A DNA stretch of 64,000 nt from JBBQWZ01 sp038210135. Lineage in GTDB: Bacteria; Acidobacteriota; Terriglobia; Bryobacterales; Bryobacteraceae. Within the stretch, counting starts at the first letter, position 1. Each line of letters begins with the position of its first letter. The position numbers were made by a program, and so were the translations under genes. Shown here in pieces: positions 34,398 to 42,304 of the stretch. The notes beneath the pieces were generated by a model. That model had not been told where the DNA came from. It searched no databases and worked only from the letters and a program-made list of their open reading frames with translations. The stretch spans positions 1 to 64,000 of the forward strand of contig JBBQWZ010000010.1 of the NCBI GenBank assembly GCA_038210135.1, given 5' to 3'.

Positions 34398-35090
34398 GTG
34401 ACCCCTTCGAGACAGCCCGAAGAAATCGCAGAGGTCGATCCTCCGGAGACTACGGTCGCGCCCGAGGAAGCCAGCGAGCCTACGCCCGCCGGATTTCAGG
34501 AAGCGCCGTTGGTCGAGGCAGCCCGGCAGGGCGACGCGGAAGCGTTTTCCAAATTGGTCAAGCAGTACGAACGCAAAATTTTTCGCCTCGCAAAGAACAT
34601 TACCCAGAACGATGAAGACGCGGAAGATGTGCTCCAGGAGGCATTTCTAAAGGCGTACGAGCATCTCGACGATTTCCAGGGTAACTCGAAATTCTACACC
34701 TGGATCGTCCGCATCGCGGTAAACGAATCGCTCATGAAGCTGCGGAAGCGCAAGAGCGACAAGACCGTCCCGCTTGACGAACCAGTCGAGACCGGCGAAG
34801 AAACTGTGGTTCGCGAGATCGCCGTTTGGGAAGGCAATCCGGAGGATCAATACTCGGGCGAGGAGCTCCGCGGTATCTTGGATAGCGCCGTGCAGGCGCT
34901 GAAACCGGTTTTTCGCACCGTTTTCATACTGCGCGACATCGAAGAAATGTCCACCGAGGAGACGGCCGAGGCTCTCGGAATATCAGTGCCAGCCGTCAAG
35001 AGCAGGCTGCTCCGCGCAAGGTTACAATTGCGTGAGCGGCTCACAAGGCTCTTTAAGCGAAAAGGGGAAGACGTGTTTGCTTACCTGTAA
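34398..35090 (+). CDS. ECF-type RNA polymerase sigma factor (first pair)
   Basis: A 230-residue sigma-70-family factor of the RpoE class. After an acidic, Pro/Glu-rich N-terminal extension of ~35 residues come region 2 (DEDAEDVLQEAFLKAYEHLDDFQGNSKFYTWIVRIAVNESL) and region 4 (DIEEMSTEETAEALGISVPAVKSRLLRARLQLRERL). The start is GTG; the extension is natural for acidobacterial ECF factors. The zinc-finger anti-sigma gene overlaps its last 14 bases, so the pair is coupled. Confidence 0.92.
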   Translation: MTPSRQPEEIAEVDPPETTVAPEEASEPTPAGFQEAPLVEAARQGDAEAFSKLVKQYERKIFRLAKNITQNDEDAEDVLQEAFLKAYEHLDDFQGNSKFYTWIVRIAVNESLMKLRKRKSDKTVPLDEPVETGEETVVREIAVWEGNPEDQYSGEELRGILDSAVQALKPVFRTVFILRDIEEMSTEETAEALGISVPAVKSRLLRARLQLRERLTRLFKRKGEDVFAYL

Positions 35091-35373
35091 AGATTTTCTG
35101 CGCGAGATGAGCGAGTACTTGGACGACAGCGTCGACACCAAGCTGCGCGCCGAGCTCGAGCTACACGTATCGCAATGCCCCAACTGCTTCGTCGTGGTGG
35201 ACACGACCAAGCGCACGCTCCAGGTGTATAAGGGCATGGAAGCCCAGGATGTACCCGCGGGAGTGAAGGGCCGCCTCATGGCCGCGATTGAAAAGAAGAT
35301 TGCGGCGCGCCGCGCCCGTGGATGCGCTCCGGCTGCCGCTCAGAATCCTTCGACCGGACAAGCCCCTCGATAG
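35077..35373 (+). CDS. Zinc-finger anti-sigma factor of the first pair
   Basis: A 98-residue protein with the zinc anti-sigma motif H30-x3-C34-x2-C37 (ELHVSQCPNC) and an N-terminal helix beginning MLTCKDFLREMSEYLD, the usual form in acidobacterial anti-sigma factors. No membrane segment is seen, so it is a soluble, probably redox- or zinc-responsive regulator. I chose the TTG at 35077 because AAGGGGAAG lies 7 bases upstream and the conserved start fits; a GTG at 35032 would give a 59-base overlap. Its 3' end overlaps the convergent helicase gene by 34 bases. Confidence 0.82.
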   Translation: MLTCKDFLREMSEYLDDSVDTKLRAELELHVSQCPNCFVVVDTTKRTLQVYKGMEAQDVPAGVKGRLMAAIEKKIAARRARGCAPAAAQNPSTGQAPR

Positions 35374-38351
35374 AAGGGACACCGCGAGCAGCGTAATGCG
35401 GGCCTCATGGGAAAATCCAGCGCCTCCTGCGCCGCGGCAAGATTCGCCATTTCCCTCTTAACCTCGACCAAGCTTCCCTTCATTCCCACCTGTTGCGCGT
35501 CTCCTTCGTTCAGCCAGAACAGAAAACCGCGATCCGGTATGCGGCCCGCATAGCGTTCGATCGCCAGCGCGTAGACCTGCAATTGCAATGCGTAGGACGC
35601 CTCGGCCGCGCGGTCGGCGTCGGTCTTATAATCGACCACCACCAGTTCCCCGCCTTCTTCAAACCACAAATCGATTTGGCCACGCAGGATGACGTCGCCC
35701 ACCGGCAGCATGAAATCGAATTCGTGTTCGCGCCGGATCGCCCGCTTCGCCCGCTCGCCCAAAGCACTGCGGCGGAATGGCTCCGCCAGTTCTAAAGCTT
35801 CACCCTTCGCTTTCCGAAGGCCCGCGAGTTCATCGTGGACCGCCAACCCCAGCGCGCGGCCGCCGGTCGATTCGCCATGCAGCACCTGGCCTGTCAGGTT
35901 GAGGTACCGCTCCAGGTAATAACGGCGAGGGCAGTCGGCGAAGAGAGCAAGCGACGTCGCCGTCATCGCCGAATCGTGCTGGCCCGCCGTCGGTTTCGCC
36001 GGCACCAGCACTTCAGGTGTCGATATGGTGACACGCGGCGAAGTATACCCAGCTTGTGATTCCGCCGATGGCTCCGGACCAAGGCCCAGCACCGGATGAA
36101 CTACACGTTGCCAACTTCGCCGCTGCTTACGGAAGGCGTCCGAAAGAACCAGGTGATCCTGAGCACGCGTCATCGCCACATACAGCAATCGATTCTGCTC
36201 CTGCTCTTCGCGAAGGTTGTGCGCAGCGGCGATCGCTCGATGCGCCGCGTCGCCATAGGCCTCGCTATCGAATGGGTTCCGCCACGAAATTCCGACGCCA
36301 TAAGCGGGTGAAAACAGCAGCGCCGGAATCTGCCGGCTGGTTTCCGCATGCAGCGCCATCGTGAAGACAACCGGAAATTCAAGCCCCTTCGCCGTGTGCA
36401 CCGTCATCAAGCGGACCATGTCGCCCGCCTCGCCGGACGGCGGAGCCTCGGCTTCGGACTTTGACGTCCGCAATGCGTCGAGGTGGCGGAGCAGCGACCA
36501 TAGCGACTCCGGCGCCGCCGCATGCCGTCTTTGCAGGTGCGCTAGAAACTTCTCCAGATTCGCCCGCTGCCGTTCGCTCAACTGACCCTCGTAGTTCGAC
36601 GCGTCGAGAAACGGCACCAGTAGCTGATCCGGCGAAACCGAATCCACCGCTTCGCGCGCGGACGCCAGCCGTCCGTCAAACCCAGGAACCGGAAACTGCT
36701 GCCGCAGCACCTTCACCACATCCTCATCGCGCAAACCTACGAATGGCGATCGCAGAACGCCCGCCAGCGCGATCTCATTCCGCGGATTCTCAATCACGGA
36801 AAGCAGCATCACCGCGTCGCGGACCTCGCGCGTCTCGAGAAACGTCCGCCCCCCCGTTACGAGGAACGGAATCCGCGCCTCGTCGAGTGCCCTCTGGATC
36901 GGTTCGAGCGCGGGCATGGTGCGAGCCAGAATCGCGACCTCGCGGAACGGCACTTCCAGTTCGCGGATCCGCCGCACGACCTGCCGCGCTTCGCTTTCAC
37001 ACGCGATGTCCATTGAGTCGCCGGTGCCGGTGATGCGCTCGACGCTCGGCCGCTGCTTCGCCGGAAACTCCCGCGCCGCCTGCAACGTCCGCGCGCGAAT
37101 GCCTGGCGCCTTCAGCAGAACGCTATCGACCGCCGCCAGAATCTCGGCGCGGCTGCGATGATTCTCGCGCAAGTCTTCGACATGCAGTCCGCGCACGCGC
37201 AAGGACTGCTCGTAGCCTTCGAACACATCCGGCTCGGCGTGGCGGAAACCGTAGATCGACTGGTTGACATCGCCCACCGCGAAGAAGCGGGCAGGCCTGC
37301 GCAGCAGATTCACAAGGCGCCACTGCAACGGATTCGTATCCTGCAGTTCGTCCATCAGAATCTGGTCGAAGCGTTCACGCGTCGCGGTCGCAATGGCTGG
37401 TTCGGTTTCGAGCAGCCGGATCGCGCCTTCCTCCAGGTCGCCGAAATCCACGGCTCCGCGTGCCCGCTTCGCGGCGCGATACACGCTGTCGATCGCAATC
37501 AGAGCTTCGTGCAGTAACGGAGCCAGCGGAGCATTCCGCTGCTCGAGCAGGGTCCCCGCCCACACGTCGCGCGCCTTCTTCGCGAAGTCGCGCAGCGGAC
37601 CCTTGGGCAGATGATTGAGATTCACCTCGAAGTCCGCGATCATCCGCAGATGCCGGTCGATCTCGGCAGCCGGAAGTGCCAGCACCCCGCGGCACCAATC
37701 GAGCACTTGCGGAGTCGCCGTGCCTTTCACCGGTGCGCCGGCAACCGCCGCCAACACTTCAGAGCGGAACGCAACGAGCGCATTCTGTCCAAGAGCCGGC
37801 GCTGGAATTGCGCCCGCTCCGCTGACCCGGATGCCTTCGTAGACCTCCCTCAACGCCCGCGCCAGATCCTGTTGGCGGCCGTCGTCGCGCGTCGGAAAGG
37901 CAAGCGCCAGCAGCAACTGCCGGAAGGCCACCGGATCCTTCGCCAGCAGCGCGTCGAGCGCGCGGTCGGTCGCCTCGCGCTGCAACTGATCCGCCGCCGG
38001 AGCGTCTAGTACCTCGAAGTCAGGCGGCAATTCCGCCGCGATCGCATACTCTCGCAGCAGCCGCGCGCAGAACCCGTCGATCGTCGAAACCCAAGCCCGC
38101 TCGACTTGCTCCCTGTACTCGGGCGACGCATCGAAGCGGGCGAGCAGCCGCTTGCGGATCTCGGTGGCGGCTTTCTCGGTGAACGTGATCGCCAGGATGC
38201 GGTCGGCTTCGACGCCCTTGGTTTCGACGAGCCACGCGAAGCGCTCGATCAGAACCGTCGTCTTGCCGGATCCTGGACCCGCGATGACACACACATCCTG
38301 CCCATCACGCGTCACCGCGGCGCGCTGCGAATCCGTCAGCCGGACGCTCAT
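35340..38351 (-). CDS. AddA-like UvrD-family helicase-nuclease
   Basis: A 1003-residue double-strand-break repair protein. N-terminal SF1 helicase: Walker A AGPGSGKTT (24-32), TEKAATEI, Walker B ILMDELQDTNP, then QSIYGFRHAEPD and VHTAKGLEFPVVF (motifs III-V). C-terminal RecB-type nuclease: GLAVHDEL, GQIDLWFE, VVVDYKTD and a QLQVYALAI helix. It also has CPRRYYLERYL and a terminal C-x2-C-x6-C (RCSRCPFYRGAC), the arrangement of a nuclease iron-sulfur cluster, which the Bacillus AddA subunit lacks. It overlaps the AddB-like gene by 4 bases. It is shorter than Bacillus AddA (about 1230). Confidence 0.88.
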   Translation of the reverse strand: MSVRLTDSQRAAVTRDGQDVCVIAGPGSGKTTVLIERFAWLVETKGVEADRILAITFTEKAATEIRKRLLARFDASPEYREQVERAWVSTIDGFCARLLREYAIAAELPPDFEVLDAPAADQLQREATDRALDALLAKDPVAFRQLLLALAFPTRDDGRQQDLARALREVYEGIRVSGAGAIPAPALGQNALVAFRSEVLAAVAGAPVKGTATPQVLDWCRGVLALPAAEIDRHLRMIADFEVNLNHLPKGPLRDFAKKARDVWAGTLLEQRNAPLAPLLHEALIAIDSVYRAAKRARGAVDFGDLEEGAIRLLETEPAIATATRERFDQILMDELQDTNPLQWRLVNLLRRPARFFAVGDVNQSIYGFRHAEPDVFEGYEQSLRVRGLHVEDLRENHRSRAEILAAVDSVLLKAPGIRARTLQAAREFPAKQRPSVERITGTGDSMDIACESEARQVVRRIRELEVPFREVAILARTMPALEPIQRALDEARIPFLVTGGRTFLETREVRDAVMLLSVIENPRNEIALAGVLRSPFVGLRDEDVVKVLRQQFPVPGFDGRLASAREAVDSVSPDQLLVPFLDASNYEGQLSERQRANLEKFLAHLQRRHAAAPESLWSLLRHLDALRTSKSEAEAPPSGEAGDMVRLMTVHTAKGLEFPVVFTMALHAETSRQIPALLFSPAYGVGISWRNPFDSEAYGDAAHRAIAAAHNLREEQEQNRLLYVAMTRAQDHLVLSDAFRKQRRSWQRVVHPVLGLGPEPSAESQAGYTSPRVTISTPEVLVPAKPTAGQHDSAMTATSLALFADCPRRYYLERYLNLTGQVLHGESTGGRALGLAVHDELAGLRKAKGEALELAEPFRRSALGERAKRAIRREHEFDFMLPVGDVILRGQIDLWFEEGGELVVVDYKTDADRAAEASYALQLQVYALAIERYAGRIPDRGFLFWLNEGDAQQVGMKGSLVEVKREMANLAAAQEALDFPMRPALRCSRCPFYRGACPVEGF

Positions 38352-40972
38352 GACGCCACCGCCGTGATCTCGACGAACTGCGCCTCGGTCTCAATCCGGC
38401 AGATATCGCGGTAGTCGCACCACTTGCACTTGTCGCGGTCGGCGGGCTGCGGCGCAATCGACCCGGAAAGGACGCGGCTGACCGCATCGAGCGTGTACTC
38501 GGCGGCGCGATCCATCACGTCGCGCAAGTCCTCCGGCCGGACGCGCTCGACATCCTTCATTGTCACGTGCGCCGCGTCCTCTGGACTCAGCGCGTGCCAG
38601 CCGCTCCAGGTCACGTCCTTGCGCAGGCCGCAATACATCATGCCAACGGGTTTCAAGCCAAGAGCGCGCTCGGCGGCGAGCATGTAGAGCCCGGCCTGCA
38701 GGCGCGTTCCGTCTTCCGTCTGCGAGGCGGCGTTCTTGATCGCTTCCGCTCCGCTGTACTTGTAATCCACCACCAGCGTCTGCTTGCGCGGACCGATGTC
38801 CAGCCTGTCGATGCGCCCGCTGATCGCAATCTGCCCGAGCATCAGGTCGAACTTCTTCTCGGTTTCAATGGTCCAGCCGAGAGCGATATCGCGGTTGTCG
38901 AGGAAGCGCTCGAAGTGGCGATGCAGTTCGAGGCGGATGGCTTCGCGCCTATAGTTATCGGGCACGCGCGCCTTCAGGCAAGCCTCCGCGAAGATCTGGT
39001 CGAAGAGCCCGTCGCGGAACAACGGCGGAGTCTCGATCACGCGGGCCAGCAGTTCATGCATGATCGACCCCTGCACCAAAACGTCCAGACGATCGTTCGG
39101 CGCCTTCGGCCGCTTCCCCAGCTTCAACGTGCGATCGCCGAAGAACTGGAACGGGCATTGCAGGAATCGCTCTAACGACGATGCCGAGAACCGCTTGTGC
39201 CGCGTCGCCAGGAACGCGTCGAGCGGAGTTCCTCCCTCGATAGGTTGCGTATTGAGGACGCCGGGCACAGGCCGCACGCGCGAGTCCACGCGCTCGACGT
39301 CCATGCCGCGCAGGAAGAAGGAAGGGATGTGGTCGTCGCCCTTGTCGTTGAAGCGCGGATAGCTGAAGGTCGTTTCGGTGGTGGCGCGGCTGCCCGCAAT
39401 TTCGAACAGGAGGCGTTCCTGCTGTTGTTGGCCGGCTGATGTCGGAAGCCCGAGTTCGGCACGCGCGGCGTCAGAGAGCAGGGAGTCCGGCGCGTGATAT
39501 TGAGGGAACCGCCGCTCTAGCATGCCGCATACAAAGACGACCCGAAGCTCCCACTGACGGGCTTCAAACACGTCGAGGATATGGACCACGTTGCGGCGAT
39601 CGTCGGGGACGCGCAACGGCGATTGCTCGGCGGCATCGGTGAGCAGCCGGACGTAGTGGTCGAATGGCATCGGCCGGGGAACGAATTCGCCGATCTCCTC
39701 GCTCAATCCGACCAGCGTTTCGACAGCGGCCTGCTGCGCGCGGATACGGTGTACGGCCTGGTGCGAGATGCGATCCATCGCGGCGAAAGCGGGCAGCACC
39801 GTTGCCAACAAGCTGGACCAACCCTGCGCCGTGCGGGCTTCTCCGGCGGCCGCCGCGGCCATGTCGCGTACGCTCGCGAAGTGCGGATCCGCGAGGCCTT
39901 CGAGGCCGCGGCCCGGAGTTTGTTCTTCGAGCGCAAAACCAGCCGCGTCGCCTTGCGGGTTCAGCATGCCGAACGAAGCCAGGCGGACGGCGGGCAGTAG
40001 CTCCTCGTAATCCAATCCCGATGCGACCGCGCGCGCGATGCCGAGGATGGCGCGGGCGGCGGCGTTGTGCGCAACCGGCTCCACGAAGTAGGAACGGAAC
40101 GGAATACCGAAGCGCGCGAAGGCCACGCGAAGGGCGGATTCATAGGGCTGCGAACTGCGCAGGATGATGCCGATGTCGCGGAACGAACGACCCGCATCGA
40201 CAGCTTGGAGAACGCGGCGCGCGATCTCGTTCACCTCTTGCGCCATGGTCGGCGCGGCGAAGACGGCGCTCGTAGGATGGCGGTGGGGGACGGGAAACCG
40301 CTGCTCTTCAAAGCCGCGCGCGAGCAGCGATTCGCGGACCGCGGTATCGGGCGAATCGGGCAGCGCGACGGTCAGCGCCGAGCGTTCGCCGATCATCTTG
40401 AGCAACTGCAATTCGGAGGAGTTCAGCGAGTAGAAGCCGTCGAGGAACACTTCGGCGTCGTCGACCCAATTGGCCCCGGCCACGGCAAGCCGGCGATAGC
40501 GGAGCGCGAATGCGCATGACGCGAGGGTCTGCTCGACGCGTTCGAAGACGCGGGTGATCGCGTTGCCGTAGGCGCCGGGAAGGCGGCCGACGAGCAGCCG
40601 ACCGACAGCGGTTCCGGAGGAGCCGATCTCGCTGATGGCGGAAGTCAGCGCGCGGCGGAAGCCGGGGTAGGAAGCGACTCCGGCGAACTCAGCTGGACGC
40701 AGGCGATCGAGGGCATCGGCGACGTGCAGGGTGAGCACCGACGGAGAGGCCGCGCGCGGCTGGGGACAGAGCAGGTCCACGAACTGCGAGAGGGTCAGGA
40801 TGGCGGAGGGGCGGATGGGGTGTCCCGCACGGGCGAGTTCGTGGCGAAGGTGCTCCGCCATAGTGGCGGTGGGAACCAGGAGGATGGCTTTCGATCCACC
40901 GTTGAGAAATGCCTGGATGAGCGCGGACGATTTACCGGATGCTGGAGGACCACTGAGTAGCCTGTGCGCCAA
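38348..40972 (-). CDS. AddB-like PD-(D/E)XK nuclease subunit
   Basis: An 874-residue partner of the helicase. It has a Walker A near the N-terminus (GPPASGKSS, 8-16), a mostly degenerate helicase body, and a C-terminal nuclease with GSIMHELLARV, GRIDRLDIG, LVVDYKYSG and a RLQAGLYMLAAE helix. The four cysteines expected for the AddB [4Fe-4S] clamp are present: FLQCPFQFF and CKWCDYRDIC. Likely AddAB/AdnAB-type end resection, replacing RecBCD. Second gene of a three-gene run led by a small unknown protein 41 bases upstream. Confidence 0.87.
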   Translation of the reverse strand: MAHRLLSGPPASGKSSALIQAFLNGGSKAILLVPTATMAEHLRHELARAGHPIRPSAILTLSQFVDLLCPQPRAASPSVLTLHVADALDRLRPAEFAGVASYPGFRRALTSAISEIGSSGTAVGRLLVGRLPGAYGNAITRVFERVEQTLASCAFALRYRRLAVAGANWVDDAEVFLDGFYSLNSSELQLLKMIGERSALTVALPDSPDTAVRESLLARGFEEQRFPVPHRHPTSAVFAAPTMAQEVNEIARRVLQAVDAGRSFRDIGIILRSSQPYESALRVAFARFGIPFRSYFVEPVAHNAAARAILGIARAVASGLDYEELLPAVRLASFGMLNPQGDAAGFALEEQTPGRGLEGLADPHFASVRDMAAAAAGEARTAQGWSSLLATVLPAFAAMDRISHQAVHRIRAQQAAVETLVGLSEEIGEFVPRPMPFDHYVRLLTDAAEQSPLRVPDDRRNVVHILDVFEARQWELRVVFVCGMLERRFPQYHAPDSLLSDAARAELGLPTSAGQQQQERLLFEIAGSRATTETTFSYPRFNDKGDDHIPSFFLRGMDVERVDSRVRPVPGVLNTQPIEGGTPLDAFLATRHKRFSASSLERFLQCPFQFFGDRTLKLGKRPKAPNDRLDVLVQGSIMHELLARVIETPPLFRDGLFDQIFAEACLKARVPDNYRREAIRLELHRHFERFLDNRDIALGWTIETEKKFDLMLGQIAISGRIDRLDIGPRKQTLVVDYKYSGAEAIKNAASQTEDGTRLQAGLYMLAAERALGLKPVGMMYCGLRKDVTWSGWHALSPEDAAHVTMKDVERVRPEDLRDVMDRAAEYTLDAVSRVLSGSIAPQPADRDKCKWCDYRDICRIETEAQFVEITAVAS

Positions 40973-41013
40973 ACTCCAATTATCGCAGGCCGGATTATCG
41001 CAAGCCGCGGCTA

Positions 41014-41334
41014 TTAGTGCGTGACGGCGTTGGCGGCGACGGTGTTCGCCAAGGCCGCGAGCATCGGTTGGATTTCGATGCGGACGGAATCGAGTCCGGC
41101 GGCGTGGAGAGCTTCGCGGATTTCCGCGGTGCGGCTGGCGTAAGCCGGGAACTCAACGGAACTTTCCGGGTGGCCATGCTCGAGTTCGGGGTTGATGGGG
41201 AACGGCAGTTCCGCGAGCAGGTCAAGGACGTTCTCGAGTTGCGCGGAAGGAATTCGGATGCGCACCAGAAGCAGTTCGCCTTCTCGCCCGGCCAGTACCG
41301 GAGTCGCGCAGACTGGATTCACGGACACGCCCAT
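41014..41334 (-). CDS. Small protein of unknown function upstream of addB-like
   Basis: A 106-residue soluble protein with beta-alpha-beta-beta-alpha-like alternation (ELLLVRIRIPSAQLENVLDLLAELPFPINPELEHG), compatible with a ferredoxin-like or ACT-like fold. No named family recognised. GGGAGG lies 6 bases upstream of the ATG, a very good ribosome site. The 41-base gap to the AddB-like gene suggests co-transcription, but the link may be incidental. Confidence 0.75.
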   Translation of the reverse strand: MGVSVNPVCATPVLAGREGELLLVRIRIPSAQLENVLDLLAELPFPINPELEHGHPESSVEFPAYASRTAEIREALHAAGLDSVRIEIQPMLAALANTVAANAVTH

Positions 41335-41688
41335 AGCAGCCTCCCAGAGCCAAGCTATCTAGCGCGGGTCGGTCTTTTCGGCCCCTAAGCTAACTGTCCC
41401 TGCCCAACCGGAGACCAAATCCGGCGTCAGAACAGAAAAAGACCCTGCGGTGTGGGCCACAGGGTCACAAGGAACTTGAAGACCGATCCACCTTTAGCAT
41501 TTTTTAGCGTGGTGCAATTAGCCGCCCCGCGAAGAAACAGGGCTAAATCATCCACGTACGCCTTCAGTTTATCACCGGGTTTTAGGGATGGCAATAGAAT
41601 AGATTACCGAGTCGGCCCTAGCCGGGGAGCAAAGCTCATTCCAGGCACCGCACCGCGCGCGTCAGGCGAGTGGCCCCTGCTCGCAAGT
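41335..41688 (-). other. 354-base gap: terminator plus possible structured RNA
   Basis: No reading frame is convincing here. On the minus strand the 222 bases between the secreted-protein stop and the terminator form several small inverted repeats (GCGAG/CTCGC near 41669-41691, GAGC-TTT-GCTC near 41630, TTAGCC/GGCTAA near 41520-41548). This would suit a long structured 3' region or an independent small RNA of about 200 nt. It does not match RNase P, tmRNA, SRP RNA or tRNA motifs that I can recall. Confidence 0.35.
41434..41466 (-). terminator. Rho-independent terminator on the minus strand
   Basis: Read on the minus strand: GACCCTGTGG (41466-41457), loop CCCACA, CCGCAGGGTC (to 41441), then TTTTT. 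The stem is 10 bp with one G-U pair. It lies 222 bases beyond the stop of the secreted protein at 41689-42024, which is far for a simple end; see the neighbouring gap entry. Confidence 0.8.
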
Positions 41689-42024
41689 CTATTGTTTTGT
41701 GCCGATGAAGGTTCCGGTGGCCATCCCGGCGATGTCCACTTTGCCTTTCATACTGGTGGCACTCTCGACGGCCCCACTATAGGTAATCTTGCCAGTTTCG
41801 TTGGAGATTATAAACTCGACCGCGTTGCCTTTCACGCTGCCCTCCAGCTTGGATTCACCGAACTGGCCTTTGTAGGTTCCAGTCAGCTTTTCGCCGGTTT
41901 GCTTGAATTCGAAGGACGGGGTGCCGCTGCCCTGGTCGGTGGTGACTTCGAAGGACCATTTCCCGGTGATGTCCGCTCCGAATGCGGCGATTGTGGCCAG
42001 CAGGAATACGAGGAGAGTCTTCAT
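41689..42024 (-). CDS. Small secreted beta-rich protein
   Basis: A 111-residue protein with a clear signal peptide (MKTLLVFLLATIAAFGA). The mature part is about 95 residues of alternating strands (ITGKWSFEV, PSFEFKQTGEKLTGTYKG, NAVEFIISNETGKITYSG), a small lipocalin-like or beta-barrel pattern recurring in acidobacterial secreted proteins. Function unknown. The nearest neighbours on the same strand are 280 bases upstream, so it is likely monocistronic. Confidence 0.82.
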   Translation of the reverse strand: MKTLLVFLLATIAAFGADITGKWSFEVTTDQGSGTPSFEFKQTGEKLTGTYKGQFGESKLEGSVKGNAVEFIISNETGKITYSGAVESATSMKGKVDIAGMATGTFIGTKQ

Positions 42025-42120
42025 GCCGCGAGAATATCACACGGGCCCGGAAGAGTAGAGGGGCTTCCGAGTTTGGCATGTGTGTTTGTGAGGTGCGCGC
42101 TTCGACGGTTCGGGTGGCTG

Positions 42121-42262
42121 GTCCCGTCGCTTACGCTCGGGGTTCAGACCAGCTAGGCTGCCATGCTGCCGGATACGATTTTGCGGCGGCCTCCTACAGT
42201 CGCCATCCCGAAATCCAGCCGTACCCAGCACCGAACCGCGACCGTAAGGGAGCGGACCCTCG
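42121..42262. repeat. Second dispersed repeat family, region B
   Basis: GTCCCGTCGCTTACGCTCGG (42121-42140) is the inverted form of the motif at 24231, and GAACCGCGACCGTAAGGGAG followed by CGGACCCTCG (42233-42262) matches the motif at 24273. Both gaps therefore carry the same two elements at different spacing and relative orientation. Confidence 0.55.
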
Positions 42263-42280
42263 TTTCGGAGATTTTAGTTT

Positions 42281-42302
42281 GCACAGGCCGGAGACCTATG
42301 CT
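42281..42302 (-). repeat. Dispersed hairpin repeat, copy 2
   Basis: On the minus strand this reads GCATAGGTCT + CCGGCCTGTGC after one mismatch, 2 bases beyond the stop of the 42305-43768 gene, in the same orientation to the gene as copies 1 and 4. Confidence 0.75.
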
Positions 42303-42304
42303 AC

